From: Sphingomonas sp. LC-1
GTDB taxonomy: Bacteria; Pseudomonadota; Alphaproteobacteria; Sphingomonadales; Sphingomonadaceae
Assembly (NCBI RefSeq): GCF_025371035.1
Contig: NZ_JANZXB010000003.1
Location: forward strand, 372,001-436,000
Length of the DNA: 64,000 nt
Direction: 5' to 3'
The position numbers and the translations under genes were made by a program. Positions 42,078 through 50,519 of the stretch are shown piece by piece. Under the pieces are notes generated by a model. That model saw only the letters and a list, made by a program, of their open reading frames with translations, made no database searches and had not been told where the DNA came from. How positions within the stretch are numbered: position 1 is the first letter of the stretch; each line of letters begins with the position of its first letter.

Positions 42078-44468
42078 ATGGTGAAGTATCTGGTCGGTGT
42101 CGCGACGGTCGCGCTGATCGCACCCGGCGTCGCGGCGCAGGGGTTGCCCGCGCAGGCCGCTGTTACCGGCACGGCGAGCGACCCGGTGGTCGCCGACCCC
42201 ATCACGACCGACGCCGATCAAGCGGGCGCGTCGGGTGACGTCGTCGTGCTCGGCTTCGGCCAGAGTCGTCAGGTGCAGACGATCACCGCCGCCGATCTCG
42301 ACCGGCTGACGCCGGGCACCTCGCCGCTCAAGGCGATTTCGAAGCTGCCGGGCGTCAATTTCCAGTCCGCCGATCCGTTCGGCGCTTATGAATGGTCGAC
42401 CCGCATCAGCTTGCGCGGGTTCAACCAGAATCAGCTCGGCTTCACCCTCGACGGCGTGCCGCTGGGCGATATGAGCTATGGCCCGACCAACGGCCTGCAC
42501 ATCAGCCGCGCGATCATCTCGGAAAACATCGCCTCGACCAGCGTCGCGCAGGGCGCGGGCGCGCTGGGCACCGCCTCGACCAGCAACCTCGGCGGCACCA
42601 TCCAGTTCACCAGCCGCGCGCCGTCGGACACCGCCGGGATCGCCGCATCGGGCACCTATGGCAGCAACGACACCGTCCGCGCCTTTGTCCGTGCGGATAG
42701 CGGCGATCTGGGCGGTGGGCTCAAGGGCTATCTGAGCTACGCATATCTGACCACCGACAAGTGGAAGGGCTATGGCAGCCAGCGTCAGCATCAGGCCAAT
42801 GCCAAGATCGTCAAGGATTTCGACACGCGCGGCTCGATCACTGGCTTCTTCAACTTCTCTGACCGTCGCGAGAACGACTATCAGGACCTAAGCCTCGATA
42901 TCATCAAGCGTCGCGGTTATTATAACGACAACATCACCAACAATTATCCGCTTGCGATCCTCTATGCCAAGCAGGCGACCAACGGCGCGGCGGCGGCACG
43001 CTATGCGGCGGCCAATAACGGTTCGCTGGCCGGATTCACGGCGCCTTATGCGGGCGTGGCCATCGGACTGCCGAGCGGGATCGGTCTAGACGACGGCTAT
43101 TATGACGCGGCGGGCCTGCGGCGCGACTATCTGGGTGGCGTGACCTTCGATGCCAAGCTGACCGAGGCGCTGTCGCTGACCTCGACCAGCTATTACCATC
43201 ACAATAAGGGCCAGGGTTCGTGGATCACGCCCTATAGCCCGACCCAGCTGGGTGCGCCCAATGTGGACGGCACGCCGATCACCAACCCCGCGCCACTGTC
43301 GTTCCGCACGACCGAGTATAGCCTCGACCGCGCCGGCACGATCGCCAAGCTGGCGCTGACCACCGGCGCCAACAAGCTGGAGCTGACCGGCTGGTATGAG
43401 AGCAACACGCTGCATCAGGCGCGTCGCCTCTATGGCATGACCGACACCGCGACGCCGAACCGCAATGCGCTGGATTACCAGCGTAACCCGATGTCGACCA
43501 CGTGGAACGGCAAATACGATACCGAGACGCTGCAATATTCGGTCGGCGACACGCTCGACATCGGCCAGCTGACCATCAATGGCGGTTGGAAGGGGATGCG
43601 CGTGCGCAACCAGGCCAATGTGCTGGCGGGCACGCTGGCGCGCGGCCGGATCAAGAGCCAAGACTGGTTCCTGCCGCAGATCGGCGCGGTGCTGCACCTA
43701 GGCAACCAGGCGGAGGTCTTCGCCAGCTATACCGAGAATATGCGCGCCTTCATCGCCGCCGCGACCGCGCCGCCCTTCTCGATCAGCCAGGCAGCGTTCA
43801 ACGCGGTCGCCAACACCGTGCGCCCCGAAAAGTCCAAGACCGCCGAAGGCGGCGTCCGCTATCGCACCGGCGGCCTGCAGCTGTCGGCGGTGGGCTATTA
43901 TATCGACTTCTCCGACCGTCTGCTGACCTATTCGATCGGCACCGCGATCCAGGGCATTCCGCCGACGCTGAACAATGTCGGCGGCGTCGAAAGCTATGGC
44001 GCGGAGGTCTCGGCCTTTTACCGCCTGACCTCGGCCTTCTCGGCACTGGCCAGCTATTCCTACAACCACGCGACCTATCAGCAGACGGTCCGCGACGGTT
44101 CGGGCAATCTGTTGGCCGAAAAGGGCCGCTATGTCGTCGACACGCCGCAGAACATGATCAAGGGCGAGCTGGTCTATGACGACAGCCGCTTCTTCGGCCG
44201 TGTCGGCGCGGATTACATGTCGAAGCGCTACTTCACCTATCTGAACGACCAGTCGGTCGATGGGCGCGTGCTGGTCGATGCCAGCATCGGCTATCGTTTC
44301 CCGGCGGAATGGGGCGGCTTCTCGATCGAGGGCAGCGTGACCAATCTGACCGACAAGCGGTACATCGCAACCGTCGGTAGCGGTGGCTACACCGCCAGCG
44401 GCGACAACCAGACGCTGCTCACGGGCGCGCCGCGCCAGTGGTTCGTGACGCTGAAGAAGGGGTTCTGA
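42078..44468 (+). CDS. TonB-dependent outer-membrane receptor
   Basis: A 796-aa receptor with signal peptide (ending GVAAQ), plug domain (VVVLGFGQSRQVQTITAADL; KAISKLPGVNFQS; RISLRGFNQNQLGFTLDGV; about 50-190) and a 22-strand-type barrel. The C-terminal WFVTLKKGF ends in Phe, the BAM recognition signal. Barrel strands such as TNLTDKRYIATVGSGGYTAS are typical of sphingomonad receptors. No transporter or regulator gene sits beside it, so the ligand is unknown. It ends at a strong dyad. Confidence 0.92.
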   Translation: MVKYLVGVATVALIAPGVAAQGLPAQAAVTGTASDPVVADPITTDADQAGASGDVVVLGFGQSRQVQTITAADLDRLTPGTSPLKAISKLPGVNFQSADPFGAYEWSTRISLRGFNQNQLGFTLDGVPLGDMSYGPTNGLHISRAIISENIASTSVAQGAGALGTASTSNLGGTIQFTSRAPSDTAGIAASGTYGSNDTVRAFVRADSGDLGGGLKGYLSYAYLTTDKWKGYGSQRQHQANAKIVKDFDTRGSITGFFNFSDRRENDYQDLSLDIIKRRGYYNDNITNNYPLAILYAKQATNGAAAARYAAANNGSLAGFTAPYAGVAIGLPSGIGLDDGYYDAAGLRRDYLGGVTFDAKLTEALSLTSTSYYHHNKGQGSWITPYSPTQLGAPNVDGTPITNPAPLSFRTTEYSLDRAGTIAKLALTTGANKLELTGWYESNTLHQARRLYGMTDTATPNRNALDYQRNPMSTTWNGKYDTETLQYSVGDTLDIGQLTINGGWKGMRVRNQANVLAGTLARGRIKSQDWFLPQIGAVLHLGNQAEVFASYTENMRAFIAAATAPPFSISQAAFNAVANTVRPEKSKTAEGGVRYRTGGLQLSAVGYYIDFSDRLLTYSIGTAIQGIPPTLNNVGGVESYGAEVSAFYRLTSAFSALASYSYNHATYQQTVRDGSGNLLAEKGRYVVDTPQNMIKGELVYDDSRFFGRVGADYMSKRYFTYLNDQSVDGRVLVDASIGYRFPAEWGGFSIEGSVTNLTDKRYIATVGSGGYTASGDNQTLLTGAPRQWFVTLKKGF

Positions 44469-44482
44469 ACCCAGCCGTCAGG

Positions 44483-44512
44483 CAGGCCCCTCCCACCGAG
44501 CGGAGGGGCCTG
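44483..44512. terminator. Bidirectional terminator between the TonB receptor and Hsp70-like genes
   Basis: Perfect 11-bp arms CAGGCCCCTCC (44483-44493) and GGAGGGGCCTG (44502-44512) with an 8-base loop, between convergent genes. On the plus strand a short TTTT lies 8 bases after. Confidence 0.75.
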
Positions 44513-44521
44513 TTGAGGCTT

Positions 44522-45805
44522 TTACACCGCCCAGGCCGTAATGTCCGGCTGCTCGCCGATCAGCGCGAGGCCATGGGCGATCGAGGTCAGTTCGCCGCCG
44601 GTCGCGATCTTTTCGCCCCCAAAGCGCGCCTCGAACATCCGCCGGATCGCGGGCATCAACGAGGTGCCACCGGTCAGGAACACCTGATCGATCTGCTCCG
44701 GCCCGGTCGCCGCTGCCGTCAGCGCCCGGTCGACCGCCTGTTCGATCCGCACGAGATCGGGGGCAATCCAGCTTTCGAAATCCTTCCGGCTCACACCCGC
44801 CTCGATCGACAGGCCGCCGCCTTCGAACCGGAACCTTGCCTCCTCCGTCGCCGACAGGTCGCGCTTCACCTGTCCGACCGCGTCGTAAAGCCGGTACCCC
44901 TGTTCCTCCTCGATGATCGCGATCATCCGTCCGATCGCCTCCGGGTCGAGCGCGGAACGGCGCAGCTTCTCCAGTTCGGCCAGCGTCTTGCGGTTGCGCA
45001 TCAGCGCAAGGCGCGACCAGTCGCCGAAATCGGCGAAATAGCCGCGCGGGATTTCCAGCACCTTGTCGAACGACCGATATCGGCCGCCCGCACCCAGCAG
45101 CGGCAGGACGAGGTGATCGATCAGCCTCTGGTCGAACCGGTCGCCGGCAATGCCGACACCGGCATGGCCCAGCGGCTCGCAACGCCGCGCGGCGCCGGGG
45201 GCGGCGATGCGGACAACGGAAAAGTCGCTGGTACCGCCACCGAAATCGGCGACCAGCACGGTCGCGGGCTCGGTGATCCGTGAGGCATAGCTGAACGCCG
45301 CGCCCAGCGGTTCGTAGACATAATGAATCTCCGCCCCCAGCCGCGCGAACATCGCATCGTAACGCTGGCGGGCGAGCGCTTCGTCGGGGCGGTGCCCGGC
45401 ATATTCGACCGGCCGCCCGACGACGATCCGCGCCGCCTTCCCATCGAGCGTCCCGCCGCTGCGCACCGCCATACGGTCGAGAAAGACGCGGCCCAGCTCC
45501 TCGAACCGATAGCGTTTGTCGAAGACGGTGGCATGCTCGAACACGGGCGAGGCGGCGACCGACTTGAACGACTGGATGAAGCGGCTGCCACCCGGAAAGT
45601 CGAGATATTCGGCGATCGCCCAGGGCCCCGCCTCGACCTCGATGCCGTCATCCTCCCAGAAGCATAGCGCCGAGCGGAAGACGGGGTCGGTGGCTTGGGG
45701 GCCTTTCAGCGGCACCAGATGCGACTCGCCTCCATCGGCCCGTGCGACGACCGAGTTGGTGGTGCCGAAGTCGATACCGAGGACGGGGCGCGAAGTGTCG
45801 GTCAT
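44522..45805 (-). CDS. Hsp70-family ATPase, YegD type, without substrate domain
   Basis: A 427-aa actin-fold ATPase. Phosphate-1 loop VLGIDFGTTNS, phosphate-2 VLVADFGGGTSDFSV and the adenosine motif FLTGGTSLMPAIRRMF are all intact. The usual DnaK substrate-binding domain and lid are absent, as in E. coli YegD. It lies 40 bases after the periplasmic trehalase gene on the same strand and may belong to the RR-HK-treA transcript. Client or role unknown. Confidence 0.9.
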   Translation of the reverse strand: MTDTSRPVLGIDFGTTNSVVARADGGESHLVPLKGPQATDPVFRSALCFWEDDGIEVEAGPWAIAEYLDFPGGSRFIQSFKSVAASPVFEHATVFDKRYRFEELGRVFLDRMAVRSGGTLDGKAARIVVGRPVEYAGHRPDEALARQRYDAMFARLGAEIHYVYEPLGAAFSYASRITEPATVLVADFGGGTSDFSVVRIAAPGAARRCEPLGHAGVGIAGDRFDQRLIDHLVLPLLGAGGRYRSFDKVLEIPRGYFADFGDWSRLALMRNRKTLAELEKLRRSALDPEAIGRMIAIIEEEQGYRLYDAVGQVKRDLSATEEARFRFEGGGLSIEAGVSRKDFESWIAPDLVRIEQAVDRALTAAATGPEQIDQVFLTGGTSLMPAIRRMFEARFGGEKIATGGELTSIAHGLALIGEQPDITAWAV

Positions 45806-45845
45806 GCCGCGTCCGCTACACGATGTAGGGACGGAGGCGAGATTT

Positions 45846-47441
45846 TTATGGCTTGGCCGATGGGTCTTTTTGCGCTCCTGCCTCCCCCGGTTTCAAATCC
45901 GGCCAGCGGTCGAGCATCGCCGCGGTCACGCCGTTGGTCCAGCCGAACCCGTCCTGCGTCGGATATTCCCCGCCGCCGCCGGGCCGCCGCTCCTCGACGT
46001 CGTATTTCTCCAACAGCTTGCCCGTTTCGGCATAGGTGCGCGCGACCGTGGCGGTCCAGCGGCGGGCGATGTCCCTGGCCAGTCCCTGTTCGCCGTAGCG
46101 ACCGAGCCCCTCGACCGCGACCCATTGCAGCGGGGCCCAGCCATTGGGCAAATCCCATTGCTGGCCGGTGCGAATGCCGGTGGTGCGCAGGCCGCCCTCG
46201 CCAAGCAAGGTCGCGCGGGTCGTGGCGGCGACCGCCTTGGCCTGGTCTGGGCTGGCATGGCCGACGAAAAGCGGAAAGAGCGATACCGCCGTCCGCGCCG
46301 GGGTGGGCCGCCGGGCGATCCGGTCCCAGTCGGCGAAGCGCCGCTCGGCCGCCACCCAGAGATAACGGTCGATCGCCGCCTTGCGCGCCGCCGCCAGCCG
46401 CCGGAAGCGCTGCGCGATCTCGCCGCGCCCCGCCGCCTGGGCGCGCTCGGCGATCCGGGTTTCGCTGAGACATAACAGGCTGTTGAGATCGACCGGCACG
46501 ATGTCGGTCGTATGGATCGTCTCCAGCCGCATCGGATCGGCCAGCCAGCGCGAGCTGAAGTCCCAACCCGATTCGGCCGCGGCGCGCAGATCGCGTTGCA
46601 CCACGCTGGCTGGGCGCGGTTTGGCCTTGAGCGCCGTTTCGCGGTCTTCGCGCCAGCTTTCGTCGCGCGGGGTGTCGCGCGCATCCCAATAGCGGTTGAG
46701 CAGACTGCCGTCGGGCATCCTCACCACATGTTCGCACGCCCCGCTGGCATCCAGACAGCGGCTGCCCGCCATCCAATAGTCATGCTCGCGGATCAGCGCG
46801 TTCAGCCGCCGCCCGGCCAGTATGGGGTCGCGATCGTCCGACAGGTCCAGCATCATCGCAAGGAAGGGCGGTTGCGACCGGCTGAGATAATAGCTGCGCG
46901 TGCCGTTCGGGATATGGCCGTAGCGCTCGACCAGATCGACGAAGTCGGCAAGCATCGCCTCGATCAGCGGGGTCTGGCCATCGGCCTTCAACCCCAGCAT
47001 GGTGAAGTAGCTGTCCCAGTAGTAAATCTCCTGGAACCGGTCGCCCGGCACGACATAGCCATGATCCAGCCCCAGCGCGGACGATCCCGGTACCGGTGCG
47101 AAGGGCGCCCGACCGAGAATGGGCCAAAGCTCGCGGATGCGGTCGCGCAGTGGTGGCCGGGCCTGATCGTCGCCGCGCACCGAGAAATGACGGCGGACGA
47201 ACGCGGTCAGCGCCGCCTTGCCCTGCGGCTTTTCGCGGGCATAGGCGGCAAGGATCGCCTCCGGCTTTTCGCGCGGAACCGCGTCGGCAAAGGTCTTGCC
47301 GTCGGGGAACACCTGCGCCTCCTGCACCGCACCGAAGAGCGGGCCGTAAATATCGGCGGGCGAGGGGGGCATGGCCTGCCCCTGAAGCAGCAGGGCGAGG
47401 GTGGGCATCAGGACCAGCGGGCGGAAGCGGGTGGCGATCAT
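45846..47441 (-). CDS. treA: Periplasmic alpha,alpha-trehalase, GH37
   Basis: A 531-aa trehalase that splits trehalose to two glucose. The N-terminus (RFRPLVLMPTLALLLQGQA) is a signal peptide, so it should act in the periplasm. GH37 signature 1 is PGDRFQEIYYWDSY (132-145) and signature 2 is QWDLPNGWAP, near 425. The catalytic Asp is expected in SGWDFSSRW and the second acidic residue in GGGGEYPTQDGFGWTNGV. AGGAGAG precedes the ATG. It starts 11 bases after the histidine kinase stop, so it appears to be part of that operon. Confidence 0.93.
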   Translation of the reverse strand: MIATRFRPLVLMPTLALLLQGQAMPPSPADIYGPLFGAVQEAQVFPDGKTFADAVPREKPEAILAAYAREKPQGKAALTAFVRRHFSVRGDDQARPPLRDRIRELWPILGRAPFAPVPGSSALGLDHGYVVPGDRFQEIYYWDSYFTMLGLKADGQTPLIEAMLADFVDLVERYGHIPNGTRSYYLSRSQPPFLAMMLDLSDDRDPILAGRRLNALIREHDYWMAGSRCLDASGACEHVVRMPDGSLLNRYWDARDTPRDESWREDRETALKAKPRPASVVQRDLRAAAESGWDFSSRWLADPMRLETIHTTDIVPVDLNSLLCLSETRIAERAQAAGRGEIAQRFRRLAAARKAAIDRYLWVAAERRFADWDRIARRPTPARTAVSLFPLFVGHASPDQAKAVAATTRATLLGEGGLRTTGIRTGQQWDLPNGWAPLQWVAVEGLGRYGEQGLARDIARRWTATVARTYAETGKLLEKYDVEERRPGGGGEYPTQDGFGWTNGVTAAMLDRWPDLKPGEAGAQKDPSAKP

Positions 47442-47452
47442 ATCTCTCCTGT

Positions 47453-48829
47453 CTATTCTTTTGCGGCGGCGCGGGGGAGCAGCACGCAGGCGACCAGCCC
47501 CCCGCCTGGCGCTTCGTCCAGAATCAGTTCGCCGCCGTGCAGTTCGGCCAGTTCGCGCGCGATCGCCAGGCCGAAGCCGTGCCCGTCGCCGCGCTCGTCC
47601 AGCCGTGCGCCCGCCTGGGTCGCGCGGATACGGTCGGCCTCCGGAATGCCGGGGCCGTCATCGGTGATGCAGAGGCGGACCTGTCGTCCCTCGGCGGTTG
47701 CCGCGATCGATACCTTCGACCGGGCGTGGCGCGCGGCATTGTCGACCAGATTACCCGCCACCTCGTCCAGATCATGCGCGTCCATCGCGACGCTGACATC
47801 CTCGGCAGCCTCGGCGGAGATCGTGATTCCCCGGTCGGCATGGATGCGCGCAATCGCATGAGCCAGGTCGTCCATCGCGGGACGGAGCGCGGTGGACGAC
47901 CTGCTCGCGCCAAGCTGCACCCGTGCGCGGGCGAGGTGGTGACGGATGGTGGCGTCGATCCGCGCCACCTGCTCGGCGCGGGGCGGATCGCCCGCCAGAT
48001 CGAGCGCCAGTGTCGCCACCGGGGTCTTGAGCGCATGGGCCAGATTGGCCGCCGAGGCGCGCGCCGCCGCCAGCGCGCGTTCGCTGTCGGCAGTCAGTGC
48101 GTTCAATTCGGTGGCGAGCGGGCGGAGTTCGGCGGGCTGATCTTCATCGACGCGGGCGCGTTCGCCGGTGCGGATCGCGGCGACCTCCTCGCGCAAACGG
48201 CGCAGCGGGCGCAGGCCCAGGCGAAGCTGGATCAGGCTCGCCGCCGCAAGCAGTGCGCCCAGCCCCGCCAGCATCGCGAGCAGCGGCACCAGCGCCGCCC
48301 GGATCGGTCGCGCGACGACGGCGCGTGGGGCCGCGGCGGTGATCGTCACCGGCCCACGCAATGAGGGAATCGTGATCTGACGGGCATGAACGCGCACGCC
48401 CTGTTCGGTGTGCCCATCGGCGGGATGGGGTTGATCGACGGGGGAGGGAACCGGGGCGGGGCCCGGTGGCAGGGCGGGGGGTGGTCCGCCATCCGGCCCC
48501 GGTGGATGCGGTGGGAGGAGCGGGGGAAAGTCGCCCGATCCGATCATGCCGTCTGGCCCCGCAATCCGCCAGCGCCAGCCGGGTTCGGGTTCCAGCAGCC
48601 CGCGCCGCTGGGCAATACGGCCCCGGTCGACCGCCCCCCTGCCATCGACCGCCGAGGCGAGAACCGCGATTTCCGAATCGAGCCGCTGATCGAGCCCGCG
48701 CGTGACGATCCCTTCCAGCGCGCTCGCCAGTCCCCATCCGGCGATCAGGAGCGCGACGAGGATCGCGGCTCCGGAAATCAGGACCATCCGGGCATGGATC
48801 GATTTGGGGATCAACCGGGCGACGCTCAC
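47453..48829 (-). CDS. Sensor histidine kinase, PhoQ/QseC-like
   Basis: A 458-aa membrane kinase. First helix about 16-38; periplasmic region 39-175 with a proline-rich stretch (101-136); second helix about 177-200; HAMP region; H-box ANLAHALKTPVATL (phospho-acceptor His265, in the HALKTP form seen in PhoQ); N-box NLVDNAARHA; G-boxes DDGPGIP and GHGFGLAIA. The start is GTG at 48829, overlapping the regulator gene stop by 4 bases. The signal is unknown; the partner gene divergent from the regulator encodes a YgiW-like protein, as next to QseBC of enteric bacteria. Confidence 0.93.
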   Translation of the reverse strand: MSVARLIPKSIHARMVLISGAAILVALLIAGWGLASALEGIVTRGLDQRLDSEIAVLASAVDGRGAVDRGRIAQRRGLLEPEPGWRWRIAGPDGMIGSGDFPPLLPPHPPGPDGGPPPALPPGPAPVPSPVDQPHPADGHTEQGVRVHARQITIPSLRGPVTITAAAPRAVVARPIRAALVPLLAMLAGLGALLAAASLIQLRLGLRPLRRLREEVAAIRTGERARVDEDQPAELRPLATELNALTADSERALAAARASAANLAHALKTPVATLALDLAGDPPRAEQVARIDATIRHHLARARVQLGASRSSTALRPAMDDLAHAIARIHADRGITISAEAAEDVSVAMDAHDLDEVAGNLVDNAARHARSKVSIAATAEGRQVRLCITDDGPGIPEADRIRATQAGARLDERGDGHGFGLAIARELAELHGGELILDEAPGGGLVACVLLPRAAAKE

Positions 48830-49494
48830 ACCGCATCCCCGGCGGTCAGGCGATAGCCCATGCCGCGCACCGTTTCGATCAGGTCCGCGCCAATCTTCTT
48901 GCGCAGCCGACCGACGATCACTTCCAGGCTGTTGGAATCGACATCGGCGTCGCCTTCATAGACACGCTCCAGCAGTTCCAGCCGGGGAATCACCGCCTCC
49001 TTGCGCAGCATCAGCGCCGACAGCACCCGCCATTCGAAGGCGGTGAGTTTCAGTGGCAGGCCGTCCAGCTCGAACTGCCCGGTCTGACTGTCGAAGGAGA
49101 GGGGGCCGCAGGTCAGGCGCGGCTGGGCATGGCCCGCCGCGCGGCGAACCAGCGCACGCAGGCGCATGACCAGTTCCTCGACGCGGAAGGGCTTGGTCAG
49201 ATAATCGTCGGCGCCCGCCTTGAACCCCGCCACTTTGTCCGACCAGCCGTCGCGCGCGGTCAGGATCAGCACCGGCAGCGCCCGCCCCGCCTCGCGCCAG
49301 GCCTTGAGCACGCTCATGCCATCGCCGTCGGGAAGGCCGAGGTCGAGCACGGCGGCGTCATAGAGTTCGGTATCGCCCGCATGGCCCGCATCGACGCCGC
49401 TGGTGAACAGATCGACCGCGCATTGTTCGGCGCGCAGCGCCCGCGCGATGGCGGGCCCCAGCGCGGGATCATCCTCGACCAGCAGAATTCGCAT
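48826..49494 (-). CDS. OmpR/PhoP-family response regulator
   Basis: A 222-aa regulator. Receiver: VEDDP, phospho-acceptor Asp51 in VLDLGLPDGDG, Thr in LILTARD, Lys in YLTKPF. The C-terminal winged helix has LTAFEWRVLSALM, then SNSLEVIVGRLRKKIG and TVRGMGYRL. It is the first gene of a probable operon with the kinase, treA and the Hsp70-like gene. A perfect dyad lies 63-80 bases upstream of its start (49557-49574) in the divergent promoter region. Confidence 0.95.
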   Translation of the reverse strand: MRILLVEDDPALGPAIARALRAEQCAVDLFTSGVDAGHAGDTELYDAAVLDLGLPDGDGMSVLKAWREAGRALPVLILTARDGWSDKVAGFKAGADDYLTKPFRVEELVMRLRALVRRAAGHAQPRLTCGPLSFDSQTGQFELDGLPLKLTAFEWRVLSALMLRKEAVIPRLELLERVYEGDADVDSNSLEVIVGRLRKKIGADLIETVRGMGYRLTAGDAV

Positions 49495-49556
49495 GACGTT
49501 TTCGTCTTCCCCTCATGGCCCCGCGTGCCGCTATCCTCGCACAGCTTAAACCCAAT

Positions 49557-49574
49557 CTGAACCGCGTGGTTCAG
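49557..49574. promoter_or_regulatory. Dyad in the promoter region between the response regulator and the YgiW-like gene
   Basis: CTGAACC-GCGT-GGTTCAG, perfect 7-bp arms, central in a 133-base divergent intergenic region. A CCAATCTGAACC stretch just before it resembles a second half-site. It is a good candidate binding site for the adjacent regulator. Confidence 0.45.
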
Positions 49575-49627
49575 CGGGCATCGGGCCGAATCACCTAGAA
49601 GGGGGCATCAACCAAGGAGATCGAACA

Positions 49628-50311
49628 ATGTCTCGTTTCCATATCCCGACCCCCCGTTTGCAGGGCAAGGCTCCGCTGGCTGCGGCGGCCGCCGTGCTGA
49701 TCGCACTGGGCGCGGGCGGTGGCGCTGCCGCCGTCTCGATGACCCGGCCGACCGTCACCATGGCGCCGTCCAACCCGACGCCGATCGCCAAGCTGGCCTC
49801 GACCAGCGGCGTTGTCACCGCCAAGGGGCGGGTGGCCGAAGTCTTTGGCGACCGCTTCGTGGTGCAGGACGCCACCGGCCGCGCGATGGTCGCCAGCAAC
49901 CGTGACGCGATGCCCGCCGTCGGCAGCAACGTGATGGTGCAGGGCCGCTATGACGACGGCGTGATGCACGCCCAGTATCTGGTCAACCCGCAAGGGACGG
50001 TGACCCCGGTTGGCCCCCCGCCGCCCCCGCCGGGTGGTCCGCGCGGTCCCGGCGGCCCCGGTGGCCCGCGTGGTGACGGCCCGCCGCCGCCGCCCCCCGG
50101 TGGTCCGGGTGGTCCCGGTGGTCCGGGCGCACCGGGTGGCCCCGGCGCTCCTCTGCCCCCGCCGCCGGGTGGTTGCGCACCGGGTGCGGTGCCCCCGCCG
50201 CCGCCCCCGGTGAACGGTCAGGCCCCGCAGGGCGCCCCCGTACCGCCGCCTCCGCCGCCCGCCGGGGCTCCGGCTCCTGCTCCCACAGGCGCGGTCCGCC
50301 CGGCGCGGTGA
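49628..50311 (+). CDS. Exported OB-fold (YgiW-like) protein with collagen-like Pro/Gly tail
   Basis: A 227-aa protein. Residues 14-36 form a signal peptide or anchor (APLAAAAAVLIALGAGGGAA). Residues about 57-118 look like a small OB fold of the bacterial YgiW/BOF kind: VVTAKGRVAEVFGDRFVVQD, then GRAMVAS and GSNVMVQGRYDDGVMHAQYL. Residues 129-227 are almost only Pro, Gly and Ala, with GPGGPGGPGAP triplets and proline runs. AAGGAG sits 9 bases upstream of the ATG. It diverges from a QseBC-like pair and ends at a terminator, so it is probably a target of that system. Its function is unknown. Confidence 0.75.
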   Translation: MSRFHIPTPRLQGKAPLAAAAAVLIALGAGGGAAAVSMTRPTVTMAPSNPTPIAKLASTSGVVTAKGRVAEVFGDRFVVQDATGRAMVASNRDAMPAVGSNVMVQGRYDDGVMHAQYLVNPQGTVTPVGPPPPPPGGPRGPGGPGGPRGDGPPPPPPGGPGGPGGPGAPGGPGAPLPPPPGGCAPGAVPPPPPPVNGQAPQGAPVPPPPPPAGAPAPAPTGAVRPAR

Positions 50312-50327
50312 TCGGGGTTTGACGAAG

Positions 50328-50358
50328 ACGCCCTCCGGCCTTGGTCGGGGGGCGTTTT
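50328..50358 (+). terminator. Rho-independent terminator after the YgiW-like gene
   Basis: ACGCCCTCCG (50328-50337) pairs with CGGGGGGCGT (50346-50355) and is followed by TTTTCGTTT. Confidence 0.85.
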
Positions 50359-50378
50359 CGTTTGGGGCGAGGGTGGGG

Positions 50379-50470
50379 CGTGGCCTTCGACTTCGCTCAG
50401 GCAGAACGGAGGTTGGGAGTTGGACCCTGCACTTGCTCCGTTCAGCCTGAGCGAAGTCGGAGGCCAAGGG
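50379..50470. repeat. Intergenic palindromic repeat, family B (copy 6, arms swapped)
   Basis: Here the CGTGGCCTTCGACTTCGCTC arm comes first and the CCGTTCAGCCTGAGCGAAG arm second, the reverse of the other copies; they still pair. It lies 49 bases before the MscS gene. Confidence 0.7.
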
Positions 50471-50519
50471 AATCCGGGGCTCAAAAGGAACCTTCGCCCC
50501 TTTGACCCTTTAGCACCCC

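Noticed and set aside
50010-50290. Tandem DNA repeat array within the YgiW-like gene
   Set aside because: The Pro/Gly coding repeats are irregular at DNA level and stay in one reading frame, so they are described as a protein tail rather than a repeat locus.
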